From contig NZ_MSCV01000020.1 in the NCBI RefSeq assembly GCF_002005105.1, positions 42,229 through 106,228 on the forward strand: a stretch of 64,000 bases of DNA, given 5' to 3'. Shown here piece by piece: positions 8,735 through 17,593 of the stretch (position 1 is its first letter; each line of letters begins with the position of its first letter). The notes below the pieces were generated by a model that made no database searches, was not told where the DNA came from, and worked only from the letters and a program-made list of their open reading frames with translations. The stretch is from Methylocaldum sp. 14B (GTDB lineage Bacteria > Pseudomonadota > Gammaproteobacteria > Methylococcales > Methylococcaceae). Position numbers and translations under genes: made by a program.

Positions 8735-9540
8735 AAACCTCCCTTGCCGGGATCTCGAGCCGCTCGAGATGGGTCCTGGCCGGAGCCTTCGCCGCGGCGG
8801 CGGTCATTAATCTGGCCTTGCTGTTATTGATAGGCGCCCTGATCAGTCACCGTGAGACCAGGCTGATATCGACGCCCAATCCGCAGCCGGTCGATTTCAT
8901 TCGCATCATTCCGAAGACCGAGGAGTCGAAACCGGTTCCGCCGCCCGCGCCCAAGCCGATGACCGAGGTCGCGCCGGAGTCCCGGCCGTCGACCGGGCGC
9001 CCGCCATCCGGTCCCGCCAAGCCTTCCGGCAAAGCGCCGGCGCGCGGGTCCGGCCGTACCGGCGCCCCCAAGCCTCGGAAAGCGCCGGCCCCTGCGCCGG
9101 GCGTACCGGCCCCTCGGCTGGATATTCCCGAACAGGGCACGGGCGCCCCGCTTAGCCCTGTGTCGGGCTCCGACTCACGCCTTACGGCACCCCCTGGGCA
9201 ATGGAATCCGGAAAAGAAGCCGACCGGAGAGGGGAATGGCTCGACCGGCGAAGGTGGTTCCGGCGCCGGGGATCTGGTCGTACTCTCCCGTGTATTGCCG
9301 GAATATCCGCCCCGAGCCCGCGCGCAAAAAATCGAGGGTTGGGTGCGGATCGAGATCGACGTCAGCCCTTCGGGTACGGTGAGCGCGGCGAGGGTGGTGG
9401 CGGCCAGCCCCGAGCGGGTATTCGACGAGGCCGCGCTCAAGGCGATCCGGCGGTGGCGCTTCAAGCCCGCCTTCAGCGAAGGCCGCGCCGTGGCCCAGCG
9501 CGCCACGCTCACGATGAAATTCAGGCTCGAGGAGCGCTGA
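8731..9540 (+). CDS. tonB: TonB energy transducer
   Basis: A 269-residue TonB protein: one N-terminal membrane helix (residues about 17-40), a long Pro- and Gly-rich periplasmic linker (PPPAPKP, PAPAPGVPAP, GEGNGSTGEGG), and the C-terminal TonB domain (VLPEYPPRARAQKIEGWV, VFDEAALKAIRRWRFKP). The YP motif and the WRFKP strand that pairs with the receptor TonB box are intact. The start overlaps the exbD stop (ATGA). It should link the proton-driven complex to TonB-dependent receptors located elsewhere in the genome. Confidence 0.92.
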   Translation: MKTSLAGISSRSRWVLAGAFAAAAVINLALLLLIGALISHRETRLISTPNPQPVDFIRIIPKTEESKPVPPPAPKPMTEVAPESRPSTGRPPSGPAKPSGKAPARGSGRTGAPKPRKAPAPAPGVPAPRLDIPEQGTGAPLSPVSGSDSRLTAPPGQWNPEKKPTGEGNGSTGEGGSGAGDLVVLSRVLPEYPPRARAQKIEGWVRIEIDVSPSGTVSAARVVAASPERVFDEAALKAIRRWRFKPAFSEGRAVAQRATLTMKFRLEER

Positions 9541-9810
9541 AGGGCGATATCCCGAATGTAGGCGGTTTCACCTGCTCGTGCGATAGCTTGGATTCTCGAC
9601 GCGAGTCGAACACGCGCCGGCCGATCAGCGGCGACGCGGGTACCGAAAAGAGTCCCTTACCGGATGTAGGGGGTACGGCATGTTATTGTTAATGAATAAG
9701 AAGGCTCTTATACTCGAATCCGGCATCCGATTTGAAGAACAAACGCGGATCGCTGAATCAAAATCTCTAGGGAGTCCGATGTTCCCGCCAGAAGCCAACG
9801 GAGGCAAACG

Positions 9811-10347
9811 ATGAAAACACGCATCACAATAACAACATTCACCGCACTGTTTTTGTCCTTGGGAGCGACCGCGGCATTCGCCGAAAAAATCAAAATGCCG
9901 AAAACCAAGGTCAGCATGGAAAAATGCCTGGAGGCGGCGCTGGCCAAGAAAGACGGAGAGGTCGTCAAGCTCGAGTTCAAGAAGGAGCGTGGCGCCCCTA
10001 CCTATGAATTCGAGATCGCCGGCACGGACGGCAAGGACTGGGAATACGAATGCGACGCCAACACGGGAAAAATTACCGAGGAGGAACAGGAAGTCGATAG
10101 CGCCGACGATCCGCTGTTCAAGGCCAAGATGAAGATCAGCGAAGAGGAAGCCAAGAAGATCGCCCTCGAAAAGCATCCGGGCGAGATCGTCGAGACCGAA
10201 TACGAGATCGAGTCCAACGGCGATGCGTCCTATGAATTCGACATCAAGACCGCCGATGGCAAGGAGGTCAAGATGGAAGTCGACGCCGCGACCGGCAAGA
10301 TCGTCGAGGACGACGAAGAAGAGATTTACCAGATCGGCAAAGAGTGA
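9811..10347 (+). CDS. secreted acidic protein with two PepSY domains
   Basis: A 178-residue exported protein: signal peptide to about residue 24 (TAAFAEK), then two PepSY-like repeats (about 33-95 and 108-170), each with the pattern of a lysine/alanine helix, [24 protein letters not shown] and [24 protein letters not shown]. The C-terminus is strongly acidic. PepSY domains are small beta modules often linked to protease inhibition or redox membrane proteins; the function of stand-alone secreted forms is unclear. A strong terminator follows directly, so it is a single-gene transcript. The start is preceded by GGAGG about seven bases upstream. Confidence 0.85.
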   Translation: MKTRITITTFTALFLSLGATAAFAEKIKMPKTKVSMEKCLEAALAKKDGEVVKLEFKKERGAPTYEFEIAGTDGKDWEYECDANTGKITEEEQEVDSADDPLFKAKMKISEEEAKKIALEKHPGEIVETEYEIESNGDASYEFDIKTADGKEVKMEVDAATGKIVEDDEEEIYQIGKE

Positions 10348-10373
10348 CACTTTCCGATCCGACCCATCCACGA

Positions 10374-10399
10374 ACGGGCTCCGCGGAGCCCGTTTTTTT
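10374..10399 (+). terminator. rho-independent terminator after the PepSY gene
   Basis: A perfect GC-rich inverted repeat (left arm ACGGGCTCCG, right arm its complement) is followed by seven T residues. It lies 26 bp after the PepSY stop and ends four bases before the stop of the converging SGNH-like gene at 10404, so it may also limit readthrough from that side. Confidence 0.9.
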
Positions 10400-10403
10400 G
10401 CCC

Positions 10404-11198
10404 TCAGTACATCGAAAGCTTGAACCGGTTCCGCTTCAGGACCGGCTGCGAAGTGATTTGTCGATGGCCGAACAGGTAGCGTTCGGCGGGACGAATCGCG
10501 CGCAGGCGGATCGACTCCGCCAAGGGCGGATAGGCAATGGAAGCGGACCGATCCCAGGCCGGCCACTGTGAAAACAATTCGCGCCAGACTTCCGGCTGCC
10601 GGCGGCGCAGCATATGGATCGGATCGAAGCCGTACCAGGTGGCCGGCGGCTCGATCAAGCGGATGCCGTATACCCTCGCGAGCTGCCGCATTTCTTCCTG
10701 GCAGCGGTTCACACGATCGAACAGCACCGGCCACGCGATTCGGTGCGCCGGGAAGAAAGTCCTGCGCAACAATTCGAACTTCCAGGGATTAAGCCGTTCG
10801 ACGCTTTCCAGCGGCAAGGCCATCAAGGCGATTTCGGCGCGTTGCTCGGCCAGCCGGTTCAGGCAGGCTTCGACCCAGGCGAGCAGCTGCGGAACGGTGA
10901 CGCCGTAAACCAGATCGTTGCCGATATCGGTCACGGCCGCGAGCGGTGGAAGACTGTCCGAACCGTGTTTCCGCAGAGCGGTCCACAGCCCGCACCGGAC
11001 GATGCCGGGAAGCGTTCGGCCCAGCATCCGGCTCCAGAGCCCGTAAGATCGGCCATGCCCGAACGCCGCCAGCACGTCCAAAGGCTCCCGCAATCCCGCT
11101 CGCAGACCGTTCACGACCAAGGGAAAGGCCCGTGCGAGATTGCTCGCTCCGATCAGGATCACGGGCCGAGTCGGCTGCTTATCGACTTTGACAGTCAT
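10404..11198 (-). CDS. SGNH/GDSL hydrolase-like protein
   Basis: A 264-residue cytoplasmic protein with the ordered SGNH blocks: VILIGASN near residue 13 (Ser19 in the nucleophile position, although GAS replaces the usual GDS), TDIGNDLVYG (block III Gly-Asn-Asp) in the middle, and DPIHM near the C-terminus (block V Asp/His). This arrangement suggests an esterase, lipase or acetylhydrolase fold with a complete triad, but the substrate is not readable. The start at MTVKVDK was preferred to an upstream Met because the SGNH fold begins right after it. It is divergent from the phosphoesterase at 11342. Confidence 0.65.
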   Translation of the reverse strand: MTVKVDKQPTRPVILIGASNLARAFPLVVNGLRAGLREPLDVLAAFGHGRSYGLWSRMLGRTLPGIVRCGLWTALRKHGSDSLPPLAAVTDIGNDLVYGVTVPQLLAWVEACLNRLAEQRAEIALMALPLESVERLNPWKFELLRRTFFPAHRIAWPVLFDRVNRCQEEMRQLARVYGIRLIEPPATWYGFDPIHMLRRRQPEVWRELFSQWPAWDRSASIAYPPLAESIRLRAIRPAERYLFGHRQITSQPVLKRNRFKLSMY

Positions 11199-11341
11199 GT
11201 TTCTATCGCTGCGGGCACTCGGGCGATTTGGCTTGGGCATCAGTCTGAGCGGATTTGTCACGCGACGTAACACTGGACTGCGTAAAATAACCGGTTACGA
11301 ATTTGACGGCATCAGCGACTTAAGTCTTTCGAACATCCGCG

Positions 11342-12706
11342 ATGAAAAAAACAGCCTGCCTGAATGTCCTCCTGATATTTCTGATTCTCTCGACGCCCTT
11401 ATCTGCTTCGGCCAAATCGAGCCGGAACCCAGGATTGGACCGGATTCGCCACATCGTGGTGATTTATCTTGAGAACCACAGCTTCGACAATCTCTACGGA
11501 CTGTTTCCGGGAGCGGACGGATTGGCGAATGCGCCGGAGGAAACGATGCGGCAGACCGATCGTCAAGGCGGGGTCTACGCCACCCTGCCCAGGGTAATGA
11601 ATACCGAAAAGAAGCCGCCTGTGCCCGACGAGCGCTTTCCTTCGGATTTGCCGAACCGTCCGTTCGAGATCAGCCAGTATGTTGCGATCGATCAAAAAAT
11701 CGGCGATCCGCTACATCGATTTTATCAACACCAGGCCCAAATCAACGGCGGGCGCATGGATCGTTTCGCGGCCGTGTCGGATGCCGGCGGCCTGGCCATG
11801 GGGTATTACGACGGCCGCAAGCTTCCGTTGTGGGAGTACGCAGAAAAATACACGCTGGCGGATCGTTTCTTTCAGGCCGCTTTCGGCGGGTCGCTCTTGA
11901 ATCATTTTTGGCTGGTCTGCGCCTGTACGCCGCATCACGACGACCCGCCGGCCGAATCGACCGTCGTCTTGAACGAGAAAGGCGAGTTGATCAAGGACGG
12001 CGTGTTTACGCCCGACGGCTATGCCGTGAACACCATTCAGACGATGCAGACGCCTCACAGTCCGAAGATCACCGATCCGCGCCGGCTTTTGCCGCCGCAA
12101 ACTTTTCCCACGATCGGCGATCGCCTGTCGGAGAAAAAGATTTCATGGGCGTGGTATTCCGGCGGCTGGAATGACGCGATCGCAGGGAAAGCCGACGAAA
12201 GTTTTCAGTACCATCATCAGCCATTCGCGTATTTCGACCGCTACGCCCAGGGAACCCGCGAAAGGGCCAGGCATCTCAAGGACGAAACGGATTTATTGAA
12301 GGCCATCGAAAAAGGAAATTTGCCGGCGGTTTCCTTTTATAAGCCCATCGGAGCCCATAGCGAGCATCCCGGCTATGCCGATCTTCTGGCCGGGGAGATG
12401 CAGGCGGTGGCGGTGATCCGCAAGATCGAACAAAGCCGGCTCTGGCGGAACAGCGTGATCATCGTCACTTACGACGAATACGGCGGGTTTTGGGATCATG
12501 TCCCGCCACCTCCGGGTGACCGCTGGGGACCGGGCAACCGCGTGCCGACCATTGTCATTTCCCCGTTCGCCAAGCGCGGGTATGTCGATCACACCTTCTA
12601 TGACGGCACATCGATCCTGAAATTCATCGAAACCCGGTTCGATCTGAAACCGCTGGGCGAGCGTGACGCCAAAGCCAACGACTTGCTGAATGCGCTGGAT
12701 TTGTGA
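11342..12706 (+). CDS. secreted phosphoesterase (phospholipase C / acid phosphatase family)
   Basis: A 454-residue exported enzyme of the alkaline-phosphatase-superfamily phosphoesterases (phospholipase C/AcpA type). A signal peptide spans residues 1-24 (LIFLILSTPLSASA). The active-site region IVVIYLENHSFDNLYG, the central GGSLLNHFWLVCACTPHH, TYDEYGGFWDHVPPP and VPTIVISPFAKRGYVDHT are all present, so it should be active on phosphomonoesters or phospholipids in the periplasm or outside. It stands alone; a divergent gene lies upstream and a repeat region downstream. Whether it is a phospholipase or a phosphatase cannot be decided from the sequence. Confidence 0.88.
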   Translation: MKKTACLNVLLIFLILSTPLSASAKSSRNPGLDRIRHIVVIYLENHSFDNLYGLFPGADGLANAPEETMRQTDRQGGVYATLPRVMNTEKKPPVPDERFPSDLPNRPFEISQYVAIDQKIGDPLHRFYQHQAQINGGRMDRFAAVSDAGGLAMGYYDGRKLPLWEYAEKYTLADRFFQAAFGGSLLNHFWLVCACTPHHDDPPAESTVVLNEKGELIKDGVFTPDGYAVNTIQTMQTPHSPKITDPRRLLPPQTFPTIGDRLSEKKISWAWYSGGWNDAIAGKADESFQYHHQPFAYFDRYAQGTRERARHLKDETDLLKAIEKGNLPAVSFYKPIGAHSEHPGYADLLAGEMQAVAVIRKIEQSRLWRNSVIIVTYDEYGGFWDHVPPPPGDRWGPGNRVPTIVISPFAKRGYVDHTFYDGTSILKFIETRFDLKPLGERDAKANDLLNALDL

Positions 12707-12759
12707 TCGCTTAAAGTTCTATCGGCGCCGCGCCGGTGTATAGGCCGAAATAAGCTCTT

Positions 12760-12920
12760 GTAGATCGGCAATCCATTGCCGACACATCCGTTGCGTCGGG
12801 AAAGGATTCCCGACCTACTTGGCGACACAGATTTGTAGGTCGGCAATCCTTTGCCGACGATTCGTCGTGTCGGGAAAGGTCGCGACTAAAGCGACGTTTG
12901 CGTTGCGATTGGGAAGGGAT
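12760..12920. repeat. REP-like palindrome cluster
   Basis: Three palindromic units of the GTAGGTCGG family lie at 12760-12783, 12795-12818 (opposite orientation) and 12835-12858. They are followed by a GTCGCGACTAAAGCGAC palindrome and a GATTGGGAAGG module. The same modules recur at 19261-19449, 24873-24905, 30807-30860, 38187-38240 and 49060-49130. Confidence 0.85.
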
Positions 12921-12958
12921 TCCTGTTAGGCAAAGGCTAACAGGATCGAGAATGGGCT

Positions 12959-14452
12959 TTATTTTCGCTGCGCTAGTTCGTCCAAGCGCATTTTGGAATC
13001 CCGAACCGGTCGCAAGGCTTCCATCAGGATCTCGGCGCTGGCTTGCAGCGCCGCTTCCCGCTCCCCCAAGGCACCAATCTCGATTCTAAGCTGTTCGATC
13101 AGCCGGTCCTTTTCGTCCGCGTAGGGTTTCCCGAAGCGGATTCGAAACCATTCTCGGGCTTTCTCGAGCAAGCGCTCGAAATCCGCCTCGGTGAAAGCCT
13201 CCTCGGAAATCCAGCGTTCCATCTCGACCAGAGGATCGATCAGTTTGCATCCGAACTGCCGCTCGTAGCTCGATCTGAGGAATTCCGCGAGTTGGCGGGT
13301 CTTTTCGTCCGACCCGCGAGCGTTCGCCAGCAACTGAACGATCGTGCTGTCGGGACTTTTGATAGGCCGTTCGTAGCGTCGCTCGTAAATGGCTTCCAGC
13401 GTCGTGCAAATCTCTTTTAAATCGATTTCCGGAAATCCCTTGACTTCGAGATCCCGATAAAGCATTTGAATCGTATCGAACGGAAAAGCGCTGAACCGTT
13501 TGAGATAGGTTTCGATCTGGGATTCTATGGACTCGCGCGTCGGCGTTGGGACGAATGGCGCGCGCTCGGCCGCAGGCGCATCGTTCTCCGTGCTTGGCGG
13601 TCGATCCGGGTTGCCGTCAGCGTCCGTGACCGGCGGTTCCGGTGCCTGCCGGGACAGATCGGTTTCCACCTTGTCCCAGTAGCGGCTGAAGTTCGATGCA
13701 TCCCCTGTGGCCGGCAGCCGCTCCCGAATGACTTCGGCAATCTGTTTGATGGCCCAGCTCGCCGGAGAACTCGGGTGGGTCTGCGTCACCGGCGTCTGCA
13801 AGCTCACGGCATCCAGCAGAGCCTCATCGAGCGGCACATAGCCGAGATAATCGACGTCCAAGCCCAGGTAGTTCTTGATCGCGCCCCGAAAGCGGTTGAA
13901 CACCTCCAGGCTGCTGGCGCGGTCTTTGGTCATGTTGACCAGCACGTGAAAATCGATCTCGGCCTCGCGGTTTTTCAGGATCTTGATCAGCGAGAAGGCG
14001 TCGGTCAGCGACGTGGGCTCCGGCGTGATGACCAGAATCGCCGTGCCCGCCGCCAGCAAGAAATCCTGCACGTTGTTTTCCACGCCGGCCGGCGTATCGA
14101 TCAGGATGTAGTCGTAGCTCGAATCCAGATCGGCCAGGCCGAGAATCAGCCGGTGCCTTTGCTCCGGTTCGAGATTGGCGCACTCCGCGATGCCGGATGC
14201 GGCGGGAACGATGTGGAAATTCTCGCGGTAGCGGAGTATGACGTCGTCCAGACGCTTTCGCCCCTTCAGGCAGTCGGCGAGAGTGGCTTCGGGATGTACG
14301 CCCAGCAGCACATTGACGTTGGCGAGACCGGTATCGGCGTCGAACAGACAGGTCTTTTCCGCGTGCTCCGACAGCGCGCAGGCCAGATTGACGGCCAGAT
14401 TGCTTTTGCCGACGCCGCCTTTACCGCTGGTGATGGCGATGACACGAGCCAT
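12959..14452 (-). CDS. MinD/FlhG-like ParA-family ATPase with long C-terminal extension
   Basis: A 497-residue protein. Residues 1 to about 245 form a deviant-Walker ATPase (SGKGGVGKSNLAVNLACAL, LFDADTGLANVNVLLG, ILIDTPAGVENNV), closest in style to the MinD/FlhG branch that positions division or polar machinery. Residues about 270-497 are an added acidic linker and a charged helical region of unknown family, probably for partner binding. The ATG at 14452 begins directly with the ATPase fold. No flagellar, min or pil genes are adjacent, so its client is unknown. It is single and faces away from the hydrogenase-like gene at 14983. Confidence 0.82.
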   Translation of the reverse strand: MARVIAITSGKGGVGKSNLAVNLACALSEHAEKTCLFDADTGLANVNVLLGVHPEATLADCLKGRKRLDDVILRYRENFHIVPAASGIAECANLEPEQRHRLILGLADLDSSYDYILIDTPAGVENNVQDFLLAAGTAILVITPEPTSLTDAFSLIKILKNREAEIDFHVLVNMTKDRASSLEVFNRFRGAIKNYLGLDVDYLGYVPLDEALLDAVSLQTPVTQTHPSSPASWAIKQIAEVIRERLPATGDASNFSRYWDKVETDLSRQAPEPPVTDADGNPDRPPSTENDAPAAERAPFVPTPTRESIESQIETYLKRFSAFPFDTIQMLYRDLEVKGFPEIDLKEICTTLEAIYERRYERPIKSPDSTIVQLLANARGSDEKTRQLAEFLRSSYERQFGCKLIDPLVEMERWISEEAFTEADFERLLEKAREWFRIRFGKPYADEKDRLIEQLRIEIGALGEREAALQASAEILMEALRPVRDSKMRLDELAQRK

Positions 14453-14982
14453 GAGTGAGGGGGCCTTTTGGGGTTTTCGATCTTAAAAGTGTAGCCGTGG
14501 ATGAATGCCGGTGTGACGCTTTCAAATCGGTTTTCGAAACGAGTTCTATGCAAGGTGGAGCGGCGGTAGTAACCTAGTTCCGCTCCGATGGAGCCTTTTG
14601 GCGTGCTTCGGTTTGCCGCGACCCGGTCGATGACCGGAACGGATATTTTCATGGACGTTACAGGGAGTGTGACATGGCCTCTCGGTCGCTGTTTTTGCCA
14701 AGAAGGGTTTTTTTGCGATCTTTTTCCGTTCCCGGTTTTTTCGGAGGAGCGGGGCGATGAGCGGTCACGGCGCTTTCGCGTCGAACTGCTTTCGAGCGAG
14801 GCTTGCGCGCTTTGGCACCGGACAAGGGGGTATCGTCGAGGACCGCCGGGCATGCGGTCGCTCGCGCGGAAGTTCCGCCGCGGCGTTTCTACCGGAATTG
14901 GCTTGCAGGGAGGGTGAACCTAGCCGAAACATGTGTCTCCGCTTAAATCGATCGCCATCACTTTTTACGAGGTAGCAAGGCG
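14453..14982. other. 530-bp gene-poor region between divergent genes
   Basis: This stretch separates the MinD-like and hydrogenase-like starts. I see only short open frames with unlikely composition and no clear RNA gene. It presumably carries both promoters; an AAGG ribosome-binding sequence lies just before the 14983 ATG. Confidence 0.5.
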
Positions 14983-16290
14983 ATGGCAATCGAATTCATG
15001 AGTGAACAACAAGCTGTCGATACCGGATCCGGACCCGCGCGGCTGGACGGGGATGCCATCCTGGACTTGCGCATCCGCAACGCGCGGATCGAAAGCCTTG
15101 CGCTTCACATCTTCGAGCAGTCCCGGCTGCTCTCAGCATTTCTCGAAGGACGGGCATGTTTCGACGTGCCCGACACGCTGGCGCGCATCTGCGGGACCGG
15201 TCCCGTAGCCTATCAAATGAGCGCCGTGCAAGGCCTCGAATCGGCTTTGGACTGCCGTCCGACAGCCTGGATTCAGGCGATGCGGCGGGTGATGTGCTGC
15301 GGCGAGTGGATCGCGAGCCATTCGCTGCACATTCATTTGCTCGCCGCACCGGATTTCCTTGGGTTTTCGAGCCTCGCGGAAATGTCTCGGGATTTTCCGG
15401 ACGAAGTGCGTCGCGGACTGCGTCTGCATAATCTGGGTTGCGAGTTGATCCGCCTGTTTCACGCCTCGTCTTCCCGCGCGGCGGGAGTCCGCATCGGCGG
15501 ATTTCACCATGCGCCGTCCAAGGCCCAGGTCAGGCAATCGGTCGAGCGGCTGCGCGCGGCCTTGCCGGAAGCGGAGTCCTTGGTGGCTTGGACGGGCGGC
15601 ATCGATCTGCCTTCCAGCGAACAATCGTTCATCAACGTGGCCCTGCGGCATCCGGACGCGTACCCGATGTGTGGCGGCACCATCGTTTCCAGTACCGGCT
15701 TGGACATAGCCGTCGAGAGTTTCGAAAGGTATTTCCAAGTGCACCGGGATCCGCATTCCAAGACCGATTATTCATTGATCGAGGGAAGGCCTTATCTCGC
15801 GGGGCCCTTGGCGCGGCTGAACCTGAACCGGGACCTGTTGCCCGGTCCGGTGGCCGAGGCTCTGCGCAAAGCCGGCATCGCTTTTCCCAGCCGAAATATT
15901 TTCCACAGTATCGTGGCGCGAGCGGTGGAGGTGTATTTCGCCATAACCGATGCCATTCGCCTGCTGGACGGCTATGAGCCGCAGGCATCGTACGTCGAGG
16001 CTCGAACTCGTGCCGGGACCGGATTCGCCTGTACCGAAGCTCCGCAGGGCATTCTCTGGCACTGCTACGAAGTCGATGCCCAGGGTCGCGTGATGCGCGC
16101 ACGGATCGTTTCTCCGGCCATGCATAACCAGGCGTGTATCGAGGAGGATCTTTTCGGAGCGCTGCAATCGTTCGGCCCGGAAAGAACCGATGAGGAATTG
16201 CGGCAGTACGGAGAGCGGGTGATCCGCAATTACGATCCGTGCATCGCCTGTTCGAGCGATTTTCTCGATCTGAATGTAGTACGATCTTGA
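14983..16290 (+). CDS. [NiFe]-hydrogenase large-subunit-like protein with altered metal site
   Basis: A 435-residue protein with the fold signatures of cytoplasmic [NiFe]-hydrogenase large subunits: RIESLALHIFEQSRL near residue 35, the L1 motif as LARICGTGPVAYQMS (Cys70), and the C-terminal L2 motif DPCIACSSD (Cys420, Cys423). In active enzymes L1 is CxxC followed three residues later by His; here the second Cys is Gly73 and the His is Tyr. In L2 the terminal His used for metal insertion and protease processing is Asp426, with only nine residues after it. Three of four metal-ligand cysteines remain. No small subunit, diaphorase or hyp genes are nearby. It is therefore probably not a normal hydrogenase; it could bind a different metal centre or be structural. 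The next gene follows after 28 bp and may be co-transcribed. Confidence 0.85.
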   Translation: MAIEFMSEQQAVDTGSGPARLDGDAILDLRIRNARIESLALHIFEQSRLLSAFLEGRACFDVPDTLARICGTGPVAYQMSAVQGLESALDCRPTAWIQAMRRVMCCGEWIASHSLHIHLLAAPDFLGFSSLAEMSRDFPDEVRRGLRLHNLGCELIRLFHASSSRAAGVRIGGFHHAPSKAQVRQSVERLRAALPEAESLVAWTGGIDLPSSEQSFINVALRHPDAYPMCGGTIVSSTGLDIAVESFERYFQVHRDPHSKTDYSLIEGRPYLAGPLARLNLNRDLLPGPVAEALRKAGIAFPSRNIFHSIVARAVEVYFAITDAIRLLDGYEPQASYVEARTRAGTGFACTEAPQGILWHCYEVDAQGRVMRARIVSPAMHNQACIEEDLFGALQSFGPERTDEELRQYGERVIRNYDPCIACSSDFLDLNVVRS

Positions 16291-16318
16291 GCCTGTTCGT
16301 TTTCGGAGCCGCTTTCCC

Positions 16319-16984
16319 ATGCCCAACCATGTACAGCTCGTCGCGCGGCGGAGCTTTTTCCTGCTCCTGTTCCTCATCCTGACCGGTTGTTCTTCCGCTT
16401 ATTACAGGGCGGCGGAGTCGCTGGGCTTTCACAAGCGCGACATTCTCGTTCACCGCGTAGAAAAGGCCCGCGACAGCCAGGAAGAGGCCAAGACACAGTT
16501 CAAGAACGCGCTGGATCGGTTTACCGCGCTCACCGGCTTCAAGGGCGGCAGCCTGGAAGAGAAGTACCGGGAGCTCGACGCCGAATACGAGCGCAGCCGG
16601 GCCAAGGCGGACGAGGTTCGGAAACGGATCGACGACATCGAGGACGTTTCGGAAGCCTTGTTCGACGAATGGGAAAATGAACTCTCCCAATACCAGAACC
16701 CGTCGCTCAAGCGCAGCAGCCAGCAAAAGCTCACGGGGACGCGCCGGCGCTACGATCAGCTCATCGCCGCCATGAAACGCGCCGAATCCAAAATGGAGCC
16801 GGTATTGCTGACGTTCCGCGATCAGGTTCTATTCCTGAAGCACAACCTCAATGCCCAAGCCATCGCCTCCCTGCGGGGCGAACTCGACAGCCTCCAAACC
16901 GATATTTCGGCGCTTATAAGGTCCATGGAAGTGTCGATCCGGGAGGCGGACGAGTTCATCAAGTCGGTCGGCGGTCCCGCCTGA
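16319..16984 (+). CDS. DUF2959 family lipoprotein
   Basis: A 221-residue protein with a lipoprotein signal (FFLLLFLILTGCSS, lipobox Cys near residue 23) and the DUF2959 pattern YYRAAESLGFHKRDILVHRVEKARDSQEEAK, followed by long charged coiled coils to the C-terminus. The family is widespread in gammaproteobacteria with unknown role. It starts 28 bp after the hydrogenase-like gene on the same strand, so co-transcription is possible, although the two families have no known functional tie. Confidence 0.85.
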   Translation: MPNHVQLVARRSFFLLLFLILTGCSSAYYRAAESLGFHKRDILVHRVEKARDSQEEAKTQFKNALDRFTALTGFKGGSLEEKYRELDAEYERSRAKADEVRKRIDDIEDVSEALFDEWENELSQYQNPSLKRSSQQKLTGTRRRYDQLIAAMKRAESKMEPVLLTFRDQVLFLKHNLNAQAIASLRGELDSLQTDISALIRSMEVSIREADEFIKSVGGPA

Positions 16985-17593
16985 CAAGACATTGAGTCTG
17001 TCCAGTGGGCCGTTCGCCCTGAGTTCGTCGAAGGGCCTGTCCTGAGCGTGTCGAAGGGTTCGAGGGCCTGCTGGTACAGGCTCTTTGCTATGTCTTCGAA
17101 GGAATCCGCGTGCGCCCGGCAGCAAAACCGGTTATTCCCTAATGAACAGCCGTCCTCGGGGTGCGATAGATCTATGGTGAAAGTCGGAGAGTTTCATGGA
17201 GTGTCTTCCCATCGATAACTTGACCCAAACCGACTCTTGACTGGTATAGGATGCTGCCGACGATAGGAGGCGCATCGGTCGCGATCGATGGGTTCATGCC
17301 GGACAATCCCTGTCCGGCACCCTATGGGCGGCCTCGCCACGCTACGCTGTCCCGCTTCGCTCGCGAGTCCGGGGCAGTTCAGATCGATGCGCTTCACTTT
17401 GTTCAGCACATCCTATGCCCTGAAACTCGCAGGTTTGGATAATCTCAGCTAGTGTAGGGCGCATTAGCTTTAGCGTAATGCGCCGAATGGAAGGTTCCCA
17501 TGCGGCGGCGGGTTGTCGGGGCACTACCCGGATGACCGTTTGCGATTGGGATACGCTATTCCGCCCTACATAGGTTATATGGGCTGCTTTTAC
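16985..17593. repeat. gene-free region with several dispersed repeats
   Basis: No convincing gene lies here. Visible repeats are two CCTGAG..GTCGAAGGG units near 17020-17060, a 21-bp palindrome with arms GCCGGACA at 17299-17319, and a GTAGGGCGCATTAG/TAATGCGCC unit at 17453-17487. A GTTTGCGATTGGG module near 17538 is joined to GCCCTACA near 17563. All look like common intergenic repeat types. Confidence 0.6.

Noticed and set aside
14588..14917. 109-codon frame between the MinD-like and hydrogenase-like genes
   Set aside because: No recognisable motif and Arg-rich composition; it lies where promoters are expected.
14983..16290. Functional hydrogenase
   Set aside because: The missing bridging Cys, the lost processing His and the absence of partner genes argue against H2 activity; kept as hydrogenase-like.
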